Origin: JABDJX01 sp039942715
GTDB taxonomy: Bacteria; Pseudomonadota; Alphaproteobacteria; Rhodobacterales; Rhodobacteraceae
NCBI GenBank assembly: GCA_039942715.1
Contig: JBDVBY010000007.1
Coordinates: 124,001-188,000 of the forward strand
DNA length: 64,000 nt
Reading direction: 5' to 3'
This document shows positions 1 to 8,651 of the stretch, piece by piece. Position 1 is the stretch's first letter. Each line of letters begins with the position of its first letter. A program made the translations under genes and the position numbers. A model generated the notes under the pieces. That model was not told the origin of the DNA and made no database searches. It saw nothing but the letters and a program-made list of their open reading frames with translations.

Positions 1-135
1 CCAAAGGCCGAGCAATTGTTGTCTGATTTCCCGGCTTTGAACAGATTGCTCGGAACGGTTTCTGTGCTGCCCGGCCCTGAAAAACGACTAGTGGCAACGA
101 TCTCAACCCCATTGGGCGACAGGATCCTTGCATGA
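1..135 (+). CDS. C-terminal end of an unidentified protein (5-prime truncated by window edge)
   Basis: Frame 1 is open from the first base to a TGA at 133-135 and gives 44 residues ending in GDRILA. The TGA overlaps the ATG of the following acetyltransferase gene (ATGA), which is typical of co-transcribed, translationally coupled genes and supports the reading frame. I do not recognise the fragment and assign no function. The rest of the gene lies upstream of the window. Confidence 0.6.
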   Translation, partial: PKAEQLLSDFPALNRLLGTVSVLPGPEKRLVATISTPLGDRILA

Positions 136-620
136 TCACGCGGCTGGCTGCTGTCTCGGATGCGCAAACCATTGCGGATATCGTCAATCCGGTGATCCGC
201 GACACGGCCATCACGTTTAATGCCCAAGAGCGCAGTGCCACTGACATTGCTCAGGCCATTGAAACACTCCCCTGTTATCTGGTGGCAGAAGACGTGGGTG
301 AAGTGATTGGCTTTGCGTCCTATGACCAGTTCCGCAAAGGGATCGGGTATGCACGCGCAATGGAGCACACCATCGTTCTAGCAAAAACCGCGCGCGGTAA
401 AGGGGCAGGGCGTGCATTGATGAGCGCTGTAACTGATCACGCGCGCGCCGCTGGTGTCGGTTCGCTTTGGGCAGGAGTAAGCAGCGAAAACCCTGCTGGC
501 GTCGCCTTTCACACCTCCCTTGGCTTTGAGACCATCGCAACCCTGCCAAAAGTTGGTTTTAAGTTCGGGCGCTGGATGGATCTTGTTCTGATGCGTCAAT
601 GGCTTGACCCCAAGGACTGA
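132..620 (+). CDS. GNAT family N-acetyltransferase (phosphinothricin acetyltransferase-like)
   Basis: 162 residues, the usual size for a single GNAT domain. The acetyl-CoA pyrophosphate loop is visible as RGKGAG near residues 88-93. The C-terminal half contains NPAGVAFHTSLGF and GRWMDLVLM, as in the Pat/Bar/YncA branch that acetylates phosphinothricin or methionine sulfone/sulfoximine-type amines. The substrate in this organism cannot be told from sequence. The start overlaps the stop of the preceding gene by four bases, so the two are probably co-translated. Confidence 0.88.
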   Translation: MITRLAAVSDAQTIADIVNPVIRDTAITFNAQERSATDIAQAIETLPCYLVAEDVGEVIGFASYDQFRKGIGYARAMEHTIVLAKTARGKGAGRALMSAVTDHARAAGVGSLWAGVSSENPAGVAFHTSLGFETIATLPKVGFKFGRWMDLVLMRQWLDPKD

Positions 621-684
621 GCGCGCGTGCTATGTGCATTTCTGTGGGGTGACGCCCCTCAAACGAACAGCTAGGGTCCATTTC

Positions 685-1365
685 ATGTCAATCTGGACCC
701 GCATATCAGACGCATTGTCCGCCCTTGCAGCAGGCGAAAGTCTGGCCGTTGTTTTCGAAAAACTGCGCACACCGCCTGAAAGATCGGTGGCCTTTACCAT
801 CGCCGTGATCGCGCTTGGTGCCAAAATGGCCAAGGCCGACGGGATGGTCACGCGCGACGAGGTCAGCGCCTTTCGCGAGGTGTTCACAATCCCAGCAGAC
901 GAAGAAGACAACGCGGCAGCGGTGTTCAACATGGCGCGCACCGATGTTGCTGGTTTTGAAGAATACGCCACCAAAATCGCGCGAATGTTTGATGAGGCAC
1001 ACGATACGCTTTTTGATTTGATGGAAGGGCTGTTTGTGATCGCTGTGGCCGATGGCGATTATCACCCGGCTGAGGATGATTACCTTGCGCGGGTCGCGAA
1101 AATTTTCGGTATGACCGATCGCGAGTTCAAGGCCTTGCGCGCGCAATTTGTCCCGGATGCCGAGCCGGATCCTTGGGACGTTCTGGGCGTTGATCCCGAT
1201 ACGCCGATGGAGCAAATCCGTGCGGCGTGGCGACAGGCTGTGCGCGATAGCCATCCTGATCAGATGATCGCGCGCGGCGTACCCGAAGAGGCGATAAAAC
1301 TGGCTGAAAAGCGCATGGTCGCAATCAACCGCGCCTGGGAAGTGATCAGCGCAGGGAAGGTTTAA
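685..1365 (+). CDS. DjlA-like protein: TerB domain plus C-terminal J domain
   Basis: 226 residues from ATG 685. An upstream in-frame ATG at 604 would overlap the previous gene and adds residues unlike the family. The N-terminal part (about 25-140) is an acidic, helical TerB-type domain. The last 64 residues (about 163-226) form a DnaJ J domain with its HPD tripeptide at 190-192, which stimulates DnaK ATPase. Unlike E. coli DjlA there is no N-terminal membrane segment, so a soluble DnaK co-chaperone is likely. The stop codon overlaps or abuts the next ATG at 1365, suggesting an operon. Confidence 0.85.
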   Translation: MSIWTRISDALSALAAGESLAVVFEKLRTPPERSVAFTIAVIALGAKMAKADGMVTRDEVSAFREVFTIPADEEDNAAAVFNMARTDVAGFEEYATKIARMFDEAHDTLFDLMEGLFVIAVADGDYHPAEDDYLARVAKIFGMTDREFKALRAQFVPDAEPDPWDVLGVDPDTPMEQIRAAWRQAVRDSHPDQMIARGVPEEAIKLAEKRMVAINRAWEVISAGKV

Positions 1366-2360
1366 TGCGCATCGCGACTTACAACGTTGAATGGTTCTCT
1401 AACCTGTTTGATCACGGCGGCGCCCTGCAGTCGGATGACAAATGGTCCGGCCGCCACAACGTCAAACGCAAAGATCAGATTGATGCATTGGGGATTGTTT
1501 TCAATGCTTTGGATGCGGATGCGGTGATGATCGTCGAAGCCCCGGACGCGCATCGCAAACGCGACGGTGCTGCCGCCTTGGAAAATTTCGCCCAAACCAT
1601 GGGCCTGCGCGCACGTCGTGCCATCATGGGCTTTGTCAACGACACGCAACAAGAAATCGCGCTGCTGTATGACCCAGACGTGATGACTGCTATTCACGAT
1701 CCCAAAGGTCCGCCGCGCTTTGACGAAGCCTATCACATCGACCTTGACACCGATGCCGCCCCCGAGGCGGTGCGCTGGTCAAAACCTCCGCTAGAATTGC
1801 AAGTCGAAACGAAAGCGGGCCATTCTCTGCGCCTGATCGGTGTACACGCGAAATCCAAAGCGCCTTACGGGTCACGCGATCCAGATGAAATCATGCGTAT
1901 CGCCATCGAAAACCGTCGCAAGCAACTCGCGCAATGCATCTGGCTGCGCGAGCGCGTTGAAGATCACCTTGATGCAAACGAGCCGTTGATTGTGATGGGG
2001 GATTTCAACGATGGACCGGGCTTGGATGAATACGAAAAGCTTTTTGGTCGCTCGGGCGTCGAGATCGTCATTGGTGAAGATCACGATACACAAATGTACG
2101 ACCCCCATGCCGAAATGGTCATTGCGCGCCCCTTGGGGCCGATGCCGGCCACTGCGCGGTTTTGGATGAAAGATCGCAAGCGTTGGATGCAGACCCTGCT
2201 GGATTACGTGATGGTCTCGCCCGACCTGCGCGCTAAAGCAGACGACTGGCGCATCTGGCACCCCTTTGATGATCCCAAATGCTACGAAACTCCTGAACTC
2301 CGCGAAGCCCTTCTAACGGCCTCTGACCATTTTCCGGTCTCTGTAGAACTCGACCCCTAA
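1365..2360 (+). CDS. endonuclease/exonuclease/phosphatase (EEP) family protein
   Basis: 331 residues with the EEP superfamily motif series: TYNVEWF at the N-terminus, an acidic metal-binding stretch (IVEAPDAH), GVHAKSK in the middle, VMGDFNDGPG, and the C-terminal ASDHFPV catalytic His motif. These define a metal-dependent phosphodiesterase of the DNase I/sphingomyelinase/inositol-phosphatase fold. There is no signal peptide, so it acts in the cytoplasm. The nucleic-acid or phosphoester substrate is unknown. The gene starts on the last base of the DjlA-like stop codon. Confidence 0.85.
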   Translation: MRIATYNVEWFSNLFDHGGALQSDDKWSGRHNVKRKDQIDALGIVFNALDADAVMIVEAPDAHRKRDGAAALENFAQTMGLRARRAIMGFVNDTQQEIALLYDPDVMTAIHDPKGPPRFDEAYHIDLDTDAAPEAVRWSKPPLELQVETKAGHSLRLIGVHAKSKAPYGSRDPDEIMRIAIENRRKQLAQCIWLRERVEDHLDANEPLIVMGDFNDGPGLDEYEKLFGRSGVEIVIGEDHDTQMYDPHAEMVIARPLGPMPATARFWMKDRKRWMQTLLDYVMVSPDLRAKADDWRIWHPFDDPKCYETPELREALLTASDHFPVSVELDP

Positions 2361-2440
2361 TCCTTCATCTATTTAAAAATACTCCGGGGAGGTCTGGAGG
2401 GGCAGCGCCCCTCCAGTGAAGCGGCGACGAAGTCGGCGCA
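2361..2440 (+). repeat. stop-adjacent hairpin repeat, copy 1
   Basis: Starts right after the stop of the EEP gene. It has a box CTTCATCTATTTAAAAATAC, a CGGGG run, then a perfect 10-bp-arm hairpin at 2394-2416 (CTGGAGGGGC / GCCCCTCCAG) and a GCGGCGACGAAGTCGGCGC tail. The core from CGGGG through the hairpin is identical to copy 7 at 42835-42857. It probably acts as a 3-prime-end or terminator element. Confidence 0.75.
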
Positions 2441-2519
2441 ATCCATAACGCTCTGTTAACCGACATCACGCAGGTATAAAGTTCGGCACAATTCAGATTC
2501 GGGCGGGAGACACACGAAC

Positions 2520-2999
2520 ATGGCAGGCTCAGTTAACAAGGTAATTCTCATCGGCAACCTGGGCCGCGACCCCGAGGTGCGCACGTTCCAAAATGGCGGC
2601 AAAGTGTGCAATCTGCGCATCGCTACGTCAGAAAACTGGAAAGACCGCAACACGGGCGAACGCAAAGAGCGCACCGAATGGCATTCGGTCGCGATCTTCT
2701 CAGAGCCTCTGGCGCGCATTGCCGAGCAGTATCTGAAAAAGGGCTCGAAAGTGTATCTCGAGGGCCAGTTGGAAACCCGCAAATGGCAGGACCAGTCTGG
2801 AGCTGATCGCTATTCAACCGAAGTCGTTTTGCGCCCCTACACCAGCACGTTGACGATGCTGGATGGTCGTGGCGACAACCAAGGTGGCGGCGGTGGCGGT
2901 GGCGGATATGACGACCGCGACAGCTATGGCGGTGGTGGTGGTGGAAGCAGCCAGCCAGCTCCGTCAAATCAGGATCTGGACGACGAAATTCCGTTCTAA
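2520..2999 (+). CDS. ssb: single-stranded DNA-binding protein
   Basis: 159 residues. The OB fold spans about 1-110 (NKVILIGNLGRDPEVR, RTEWHSVAIF, YLEGQLETRKWQ), followed by a Gly/Asp-rich flexible linker and the acidic C-terminal tip DDEIPF that recruits replication and repair partners. SSB coats single-stranded DNA during replication, recombination and repair. The start is preceded by a GGGCGGGAGA purine-rich ribosome-binding region. The last four bases overlap the convergent MFS gene, leaving no space for a terminator between them. Confidence 0.97.
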   Translation: MAGSVNKVILIGNLGRDPEVRTFQNGGKVCNLRIATSENWKDRNTGERKERTEWHSVAIFSEPLARIAEQYLKKGSKVYLEGQLETRKWQDQSGADRYSTEVVLRPYTSTLTMLDGRGDNQGGGGGGGGYDDRDSYGGGGGGSSQPAPSNQDLDDEIPF

Positions 3000-4171
3000 A
3001 CGCGCAACGCGTGACGACGCCGACCAAGCCATTGATGCGTTAAGAACCCACACAACAATAGCACTCCGGCGGCAAACATCGCCCCGGTGTGCCCGAAACT
3101 TGCGATGATGGCTGCCAAGAGCGGCGTCCCCACCGTATTCCCAATGTTCCCCGTCTGCGCCATCGCCCCATAAGCCGCGGCACGCCCGTCGGCCGTCGCG
3201 TTGAGCTGGGGGACAGCCGCAAAACTCGCGCCCTGAACAAGACCAAGCGCTGCCGCAAGTGCGACGCAAAGAACAGGGTCTCCCGGACTGGCAATCAGCG
3301 CCGAAGCGAGCGCGCAGGACAACAGGAAGCCCGCTTCAATCACACGCACGGCCCGTACAAAGCGCAGCAACCACACACCAAGTGTGAGCGAGCTTCCGAT
3401 GCTGACCAGCGGCATCGCCCCGATCACCAAGGCGCGCACGTAATCATCGATAAACGGCGGCAACAAGGTCAAAAGGCTGACAAAACACAGCGTGTAAAAT
3501 AGCCACCCGATCCCCGCCGCACTTAGTGTGGGCGAGCGATAAATATCGGCGTGGCGCTTCAAGAGTCCGGTTACAGAGAGCGGTTCATTCGGGGCCTCGC
3601 GCGCGATTCGAGGCAAGCGCAAAGCCAGCGGGAGTGCGATCAAAGTCAGAAACGCTCCATGTGCAGCGAAAAGCGCGCCAACGCCAAAAGTGTCCGCAAG
3701 GGGTAGGCCCGCGAAGACCAAAATCGCAAAGGACACACCAAAAAACGTCCCCCAAAGCGTGAGCGTAAACCCGGCGTGACGCTTGGCCGACAACTCTGCA
3801 ATCAAAGTCGGCGCGGCCACAACAATTGCCAGATGCGAGATGCCTTCGATAATGCGCGAGGCCAGCAACAAGGGCAGGGGCGGCAGTGTCGCTTGATAGA
3901 ATGAGACCAGCGCGCCAAACCCAAGCGCCCAAAGCAGTGTGCGCCGATAGCGCAAGCGCGCCACCAACAGCCCTGCGATCACTCCAAGGATCATGCCGGT
4001 GACCCCAACCAGCGAAACGACAAATCCAAGGGTCGCACCTGCGTCCGGATAATGCGTCCCAAGGCGATCATAGACGACACTTACCTTGCCATATTGCGCC
4101 GCCGCCCCAAGCCCGGCGACCCAAAGCAGGATCACCAGCACCCAGTCGGTCTGTTGGCGGATCGACGTCAT
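2996..4171 (-). CDS. MFS transporter
   Basis: 391 residues, strongly hydrophobic throughout with about twelve predicted membrane helices (for example WVLVILLWVAGLGAAA at the start and AMFAAGVLLLCGFLT at the end). A loop 2-3 type segment (GLLVARLRYRRTLLW) fits the major facilitator superfamily. Substrate unknown; the fold suggests drug or metabolite efflux. It sits tail-to-tail with ssb (4-base overlap) and upstream of aroB on the same strand, 33 bases away after the aroB start. Confidence 0.85.
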   Translation of the reverse strand: MTSIRQQTDWVLVILLWVAGLGAAAQYGKVSVVYDRLGTHYPDAGATLGFVVSLVGVTGMILGVIAGLLVARLRYRRTLLWALGFGALVSFYQATLPPLPLLLASRIIEGISHLAIVVAAPTLIAELSAKRHAGFTLTLWGTFFGVSFAILVFAGLPLADTFGVGALFAAHGAFLTLIALPLALRLPRIAREAPNEPLSVTGLLKRHADIYRSPTLSAAGIGWLFYTLCFVSLLTLLPPFIDDYVRALVIGAMPLVSIGSSLTLGVWLLRFVRAVRVIEAGFLLSCALASALIASPGDPVLCVALAAALGLVQGASFAAVPQLNATADGRAAAYGAMAQTGNIGNTVGTPLLAAIIASFGHTGAMFAAGVLLLCGFLTHQWLGRRRHALRV

Positions 4172-4204
4172 GTCCCTACTTTCCGTTGCGGGCAGGGTGC
4201 CCTG

Positions 4205-5320
4205 CTAGCGGGCAGCAAGCGCCTCGCTTAGAACGTCGTTAAGCACGTCGCGTGGCACATCGCTGGTCACAAATGCATCGCCAATGCTGCGCGCCAGAAC
4301 AAAGCGCATTTGACCGTCGACAACTTTTTTATCCTGCCCCATCAATGCGATAAGGGCATTTGCATCCGGCAGATCACCAGGAATGTCGGCCAGATCGGTT
4401 TTCATTCCCATCGCGGCAAGATGCGCACGCACCCGGCTTGGGTCTTCTTGTGCGCACAAGCCAAGCTTGGAGGACAATTCGAACGCTAGCGCACATCCGA
4501 TGGCGACACCTTCGCCGTGAAGCAGCCGGTCTGAATATCCCGTTGCCGCCTCAAGCGCATGGCAGAACGTATGGCCAAGGTTCAGCAAGGCGCGATCGCC
4601 CTGTTCGGTCTCATCGCGTTCTACAATGTCGGCTTTCATCTGCACCGACCAGCGCACTGCCTTGGCGCGCATGTCTGGATCGCCAGCCGCCAAAGCAGGA
4701 CCGTTTTTCTCAAGCCAGCCAAAGAAATCTGCATCCCCGAGCATGCCGTATTTCACAACCTCGCCGTAGCCTGCGAGAAAGTCGCGCGGCGCAAGGGAGC
4801 CGAGCACATCAATATCGGCCAGAACAAGGGCAGGCTGATAAAACGCCCCGATCAGGTTTTTCCCCGCCGGTGAGTTTATTGCAGTTTTCCCGCCAACAGA
4901 GCTGTCGACCTGCGCCAGCAACGACGTTGGAACCTGCACAAACCGCACGCCGCGGCGCAAAATAGCTGCTGCAAAGCCTGCTAAATCTCCAATCACACCA
5001 CCTCCGAAGGCAATGATGATATCGTTGCGTTCGATCTTCTCGCTCAAAAGCCACTCAACAGACCTTTCAAGCCCGGCCCAACCCTTTGTTGCCTCACCGG
5101 GCGTCAGGGCCAACGCGCTCATTTCAATCCCATCGGCGGCAAGTCCAGCACGTAAATTTTCCAGATGCAGCGCAGCGACATTTTCATCGGTAATCACAGC
5201 GACACGTGGGCGGGTCAGTATTGGCGCGATCTCGCTCCCGGCGCGCGCAATCAATCCTTGCCCGATGCGCACATCGTAGCTGCGCTCCCCCAAATTCACG
5301 CGGACATTCTCGGTTGTCAT
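4205..5320 (-). CDS. aroB: 3-dehydroquinate synthase
   Basis: 371 residues, normal for AroB. It cyclises DAHP to 3-dehydroquinate, the second step of the shikimate pathway, using NAD and a divalent metal. Visible motifs are the NAD-binding GGGVIGDLAGF, the lysine-containing GGKTAINSPAGKN, and the metal-ligand segments YGEVVKYG, NLGHTFCHALE and LLHGEGVAIG. It lies four bases downstream of aroK, so the two form an operon as in many alphaproteobacteria. Confidence 0.97.
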   Translation of the reverse strand: MTTENVRVNLGERSYDVRIGQGLIARAGSEIAPILTRPRVAVITDENVAALHLENLRAGLAADGIEMSALALTPGEATKGWAGLERSVEWLLSEKIERNDIIIAFGGGVIGDLAGFAAAILRRGVRFVQVPTSLLAQVDSSVGGKTAINSPAGKNLIGAFYQPALVLADIDVLGSLAPRDFLAGYGEVVKYGMLGDADFFGWLEKNGPALAAGDPDMRAKAVRWSVQMKADIVERDETEQGDRALLNLGHTFCHALEAATGYSDRLLHGEGVAIGCALAFELSSKLGLCAQEDPSRVRAHLAAMGMKTDLADIPGDLPDANALIALMGQDKKVVDGQMRFVLARSIGDAFVTSDVPRDVLNDVLSEALAAR

Positions 5321-5324
5321 TGGC

Positions 5325-5906
5325 TTAGTCTCCCAAAACGTCAGGGCGGGTTTTCAAGTGTTCAAACACACTGTCTGTCATGTCTTCGATGGAATAGGCC
5401 GGGTCAGCCTCGACGATAAGGTCGGCAAGTTGGTAAATCGGCGTGCGATCTTCGTAAAGCTGCCGCAACGTGCCTTTTGGATCGCTCGTGTTCAAAAGCG
5501 GACGTGTCGTCTTGTGCCGCACGCGATCCCACAAAAGCTCCAGATCAGCGCGCAGCCAGACGGCAACTCCGCGTTCGGAAATCATTTGACGGTTTCCTTC
5601 GGCCAGATAAGCCCCGCCACCGGTGGACAACACTGCAGGCTTGCCTTCCAAAAGGCGTGCAATGATCTGACTTTCTTTCTCCCGAAAAAACGCCTCTCCG
5701 TCGCGGGCAAAAATCTCGGCCACGCTCATATTGGCAGCTGCTTCAATCTCGGTGTCACTATCCAGAAAAGGCACGCCCAAACGCTTGGCCAACGCCGCGC
5801 CAATAGCGGTTTTGCCCGCTCCCATCATGCCAACCATGGCGATTGTCTTTTTTAGCCCGAATGGCAAAACGGCAGCGCCCCGCTTATGTTTTTCAAATCG
5901 CTTCAC
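5325..5906 (-). CDS. aroK: shikimate kinase
   Basis: 193 residues. Phosphorylates shikimate with ATP in aromatic amino acid synthesis. The Walker A motif GMMGAGKTAIG, the DSD shikimate-binding motif (FLDSDTEIE), GGGAYL and the arginine lid region (HKTTRPLL) are present. The chosen start is a GTG at 5906, giving a short N-terminal extension before the P-loop; the true start could be somewhat later. It is transcribed ahead of aroB and divergently from the xerD operon. Confidence 0.95.
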   Translation of the reverse strand: MKRFEKHKRGAAVLPFGLKKTIAMVGMMGAGKTAIGAALAKRLGVPFLDSDTEIEAAANMSVAEIFARDGEAFFREKESQIIARLLEGKPAVLSTGGGAYLAEGNRQMISERGVAVWLRADLELLWDRVRHKTTRPLLNTSDPKGTLRQLYEDRTPIYQLADLIVEADPAYSIEDMTDSVFEHLKTRPDVLGD

Positions 5907-6011
5907 TGAATGGCGTGATCTTCGGGGAAAGACCAGTTATAAAGTGGCTTAGAACCGCCAAAAGGCGGCACAGGGCCGCTTTTTATGGCTTGGGGCAAAA
6001 GGTTTTACGAG

Positions 6012-6146
6012 ATGCTGAGATTTTTGAAATTTCTCTTTGTTTTGGTCGTGTTAATCGGCTTTGCTGTGCTTGGGTATGCCTATCTTGGCGATCTGAGCCC
6101 AACACAAGAGACTGTCAGCGAACCGGTGACGCTTGATGCGGACTAG
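6012..6146 (+). CDS. small single-span membrane protein
   Basis: 44 residues starting MLRFLKFLFVLVVLIGF, with a Lys/Arg-flanked membrane helix at about 5-27 and a short periplasmic tail ending VTLDAD. An in-frame ATG at 5985 would give 53 residues; 6012 is preferred because AAAGG lies upstream of it. The stop overlaps the ATG of the 510-residue exported protein at 6133 by 14 bases, so the two are likely coupled. I believe similar short ORFs occur at this spot in other Rhodobacterales, but that is from memory. Confidence 0.65.
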   Translation: MLRFLKFLFVLVVLIGFAVLGYAYLGDLSPTQETVSEPVTLDAD

Positions 6147-7665
6147 CACCTCTCTTTTGGTGGGTTTGATGATCACACAGGCAGGCGCGGCCTTTGCCGA
6201 AGGAAAACCGCTGTCCGCCATTGATTGGCTGTCAAACTCGATTGCGGTGCCAGAAGTGCTGCCCGAGGCCGCTGTTCCGGCGCCCGTTGAGGCGCCGCCA
6301 AAGATATCTGTCAGCCCGCTTGATCAGCCCGTGCCTGACCGCGCAGGTCTTATGGATGCGCGTGATCTTGGGGTGTCGCCGGGACTGTGGGGGCGTAGCG
6401 CTGCCGCAGATTTGGCAGCGATGATTGCAGAGTTGCAAGACGCCTCTGAAGCCCCGCCTGCACTGCGCCTGTTTTTGCACGATCTGTTGGTTGCCCGTCT
6501 TGATCCGCCTGTGGATGCAGCGAGCGATCAAAGCCTCTATCTGGCGCGCATCGACAAGCTTTTGGCTATGGGCCATCTGGGGTCGGCCAACGATCTGATC
6601 AAAGAAGCAGGAGCACCCGAGCCACAGCGTTTTCGCCGTGCGTTTGATATCGCCCTTCTGACGGGCACTGAAACGGACGCCTGCCAAATCATCGAAGAAA
6701 CGCCCGAGATATCGCCCACATACCCGGCTCGCGTTTTTTGCCTTGCCCGCAATGGCAAATGGGATGTGGCCGCTTTGACGCTTGGAAATGCGGGAAGCCT
6801 CGGGATTTTGACGCCTGACGAAGACAAGCTGCTTTTGATCTTTTTAGACGCTGAGCTTTTCGAGAATGAGCCTGTGCCGCGCCCGCCGCGCGTGCCATCT
6901 CCACTCATCTTCCGCATTTACGAGGCTATCGGCGAACGGATTCCGACCGATCAATTGCCTGTCGCATTCGCAGCCGCTGATATCAGCAACACAGTTGGCT
7001 GGCAGGCACGTCTTCGCGCGGTTGAACGGCTTGCAGCCTCTGGCGCTGTCTCGGCGGATCGCTTGGTGCAGATTTATTCTGAACGCCGCGCCGCCGCTTC
7101 GGGCGGTATTTGGGACAGGGTCGCGGCAGTGCGCGCGGCCGCAGATGCGCTGAAAGTCGGCAACGTCGAGGATGTAACCGAAACACTGCCTGCGGCGTGG
7201 AATTTCGCCAAGGGCGCTGGTTACGATGCTGGCTTTGCCTATTGGGCCGCCGATCAATTGGAAGGACTTGCCCTGAAAGGGGCGGCGCGACATGCGGCCT
7301 TTGAAATAGCGCTATTGGCATGGGATGCAGATCTCGCTGCTCAGTTTGTTGGAACGTCCGCCGAAGATCGTTTCCTTTTGTCGCTTGCCCAAGGGCGCGG
7401 TGGTGCAGAGCCGGGCAGCGATGCCTTGTCGCGCGCGATTTTACGCGGGCTTGCAGCGCTTGAACCGTCGCCGCGATACCAAGCACTGCTTGACGATGAT
7501 CGTGCAGGCGAAGCGCTTTTGCAGGCCTATGCAGCTTTAAGCGATGGGGCCGCTGGTAATCCCACAGGTGTTACAGATGCATTGGGTGTTCTGCGTGCGC
7601 TAGGGCTGGAAAAGCTTGCACGGCAAGTCGCCGTTGAGTTGGTTTTGAAAGAAGGTGCCGCATGA
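6133..7665 (+). CDS. exported protein of unknown function, 510 aa
   Basis: The N-terminus (MMRTSTSLLVGLMITQAG then AAFAEG) is a clear Sec signal peptide with an AFA cleavage site near residue 23. The mature protein is alpha-helical and rich in Ala, Leu and acidic residues, resembling a helical-repeat scaffold, but I recognise no catalytic motif. Pro-rich segments at about 40-70 may be a flexible linker. Its stop overlaps the xerD start (ATGA), so it is co-transcribed with the small membrane protein and xerD. Periplasmic location inferred. Confidence 0.8.
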   Translation: MMRTSTSLLVGLMITQAGAAFAEGKPLSAIDWLSNSIAVPEVLPEAAVPAPVEAPPKISVSPLDQPVPDRAGLMDARDLGVSPGLWGRSAAADLAAMIAELQDASEAPPALRLFLHDLLVARLDPPVDAASDQSLYLARIDKLLAMGHLGSANDLIKEAGAPEPQRFRRAFDIALLTGTETDACQIIEETPEISPTYPARVFCLARNGKWDVAALTLGNAGSLGILTPDEDKLLLIFLDAELFENEPVPRPPRVPSPLIFRIYEAIGERIPTDQLPVAFAAADISNTVGWQARLRAVERLAASGAVSADRLVQIYSERRAAASGGIWDRVAAVRAAADALKVGNVEDVTETLPAAWNFAKGAGYDAGFAYWAADQLEGLALKGAARHAAFEIALLAWDADLAAQFVGTSAEDRFLLSLAQGRGGAEPGSDALSRAILRGLAALEPSPRYQALLDDDRAGEALLQAYAALSDGAAGNPTGVTDALGVLRALGLEKLARQVAVELVLKEGAA

Positions 7666-8582
7666 GCGATGCACGCAAGATCGCCACGTTTTTAGAGGCG
7701 CAAGCCGCCGAACTGGATGCTGCGGAAAACACGCGTCTGGCCTATGCGCGCGACCTTCAGGGATTTTGCGATTGGTTGGACAAGCGCGCGTTGTTGGACG
7801 TCTCGCAGACCGATATCGAGAGTTATCTTGTGGATTTGGACGCTTCTGGGATGTCGCGCGCGACGCGGGCGCGCAGGCTTTCCGCGATCCGCCAGTTCTT
7901 TCGCTTTGCCTTTGAAGAAGGCTGGCGCAACGAAAATCCGGCGATCCAGATCAAAGGCCCAAGTCGCGAGAAACGCCTGCCCAAAACGCTGAGCGAGGCC
8001 GAAGTCGACGCGCTTTTGGAAGCGGCTCGCACCTGTGAGCGTCTTTCCGAGCGACTGCGCAACACCTGTTTGATGGAACTGCTCTATGCCACCGGGATGC
8101 GGGTGAGTGAGCTTGTGTCGTTGCCTGTTTCTGCAGCACGCGGCAATCCGCAAATGCTGTTGGTGCGCGGTAAAGGCGGCAAGGAACGCATGGTTCCCTT
8201 ATCTCCGCCTGCGCGCGACGCGCTGAATGCGTGGTTAGAGCGGCGCGATGCAGACGAAGACCTTGCCAAGCTGGAACGTGGCAAGAAACCGTCGAAATTC
8301 CTCTTCCCGTCGCGCGGAAAACTAGGCCATCTAACCCGGCACAGGTTCTATTCGCTGATCAAGGAACTGGCCGTCGCAGGGGGTGTTTCCCCTGCAAAAG
8401 TCTCGCCACACACTTTGCGCCACGCGTTCGCCACGCATTTGCTGGCGCGCGGCGCTGATTTGCGGGCAATCCAAACGCTTTTGGGTCATGCCGATGTCGC
8501 GACCACCGAAATTTACACCCATGTTCTTGAAGAACGGTTGCGCGAACTGGTGCTGGAACATCACCCCATGGCGGACGCGTAA
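7662..8582 (+). CDS. xerD: site-specific tyrosine recombinase XerD
   Basis: 306 residues with an N-terminal SAM-like core-binding domain (about 5-90) and a catalytic domain holding all tyrosine-recombinase residues: Arg147 (GMRVSEL), Lys171, His250/Arg253 (HTLRHAFATHLL), His276 and nucleophile Tyr285 (EIYTHV). With XerC it resolves chromosome dimers at dif. XerC and XerD are hard to separate by eye; the aroK-aroB neighbourhood favours XerD. It is not a mobile-element integrase: no attachment repeats or phage genes lie nearby. Confidence 0.92.
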   Translation: MSDARKIATFLEAQAAELDAAENTRLAYARDLQGFCDWLDKRALLDVSQTDIESYLVDLDASGMSRATRARRLSAIRQFFRFAFEEGWRNENPAIQIKGPSREKRLPKTLSEAEVDALLEAARTCERLSERLRNTCLMELLYATGMRVSELVSLPVSAARGNPQMLLVRGKGGKERMVPLSPPARDALNAWLERRDADEDLAKLERGKKPSKFLFPSRGKLGHLTRHRFYSLIKELAVAGGVSPAKVSPHTLRHAFATHLLARGADLRAIQTLLGHADVATTEIYTHVLEERLRELVLEHHPMADA

Positions 8583-8651
8583 GGCGTAAACCCTTGAAAC
8601 GTGGCGTATCGCACCCCATAACACAGCCATGCTTGGATATTTTTCCTTCTA

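Noticed and set aside
2470..2520. LexA-type GTTC-N7-GTTC box upstream of ssb
   Set aside because: GTTC is followed by ATTC at the wrong spacing (six bases) and not by a second GTTC, so it does not match the alphaproteobacterial SOS box.
7662..8582. Tyrosine recombinase as the integrase of a mobile element
   Set aside because: All catalytic residues and size fit XerD, it is next to aroK-aroB, and no direct repeats, tRNA target or phage genes flank it.
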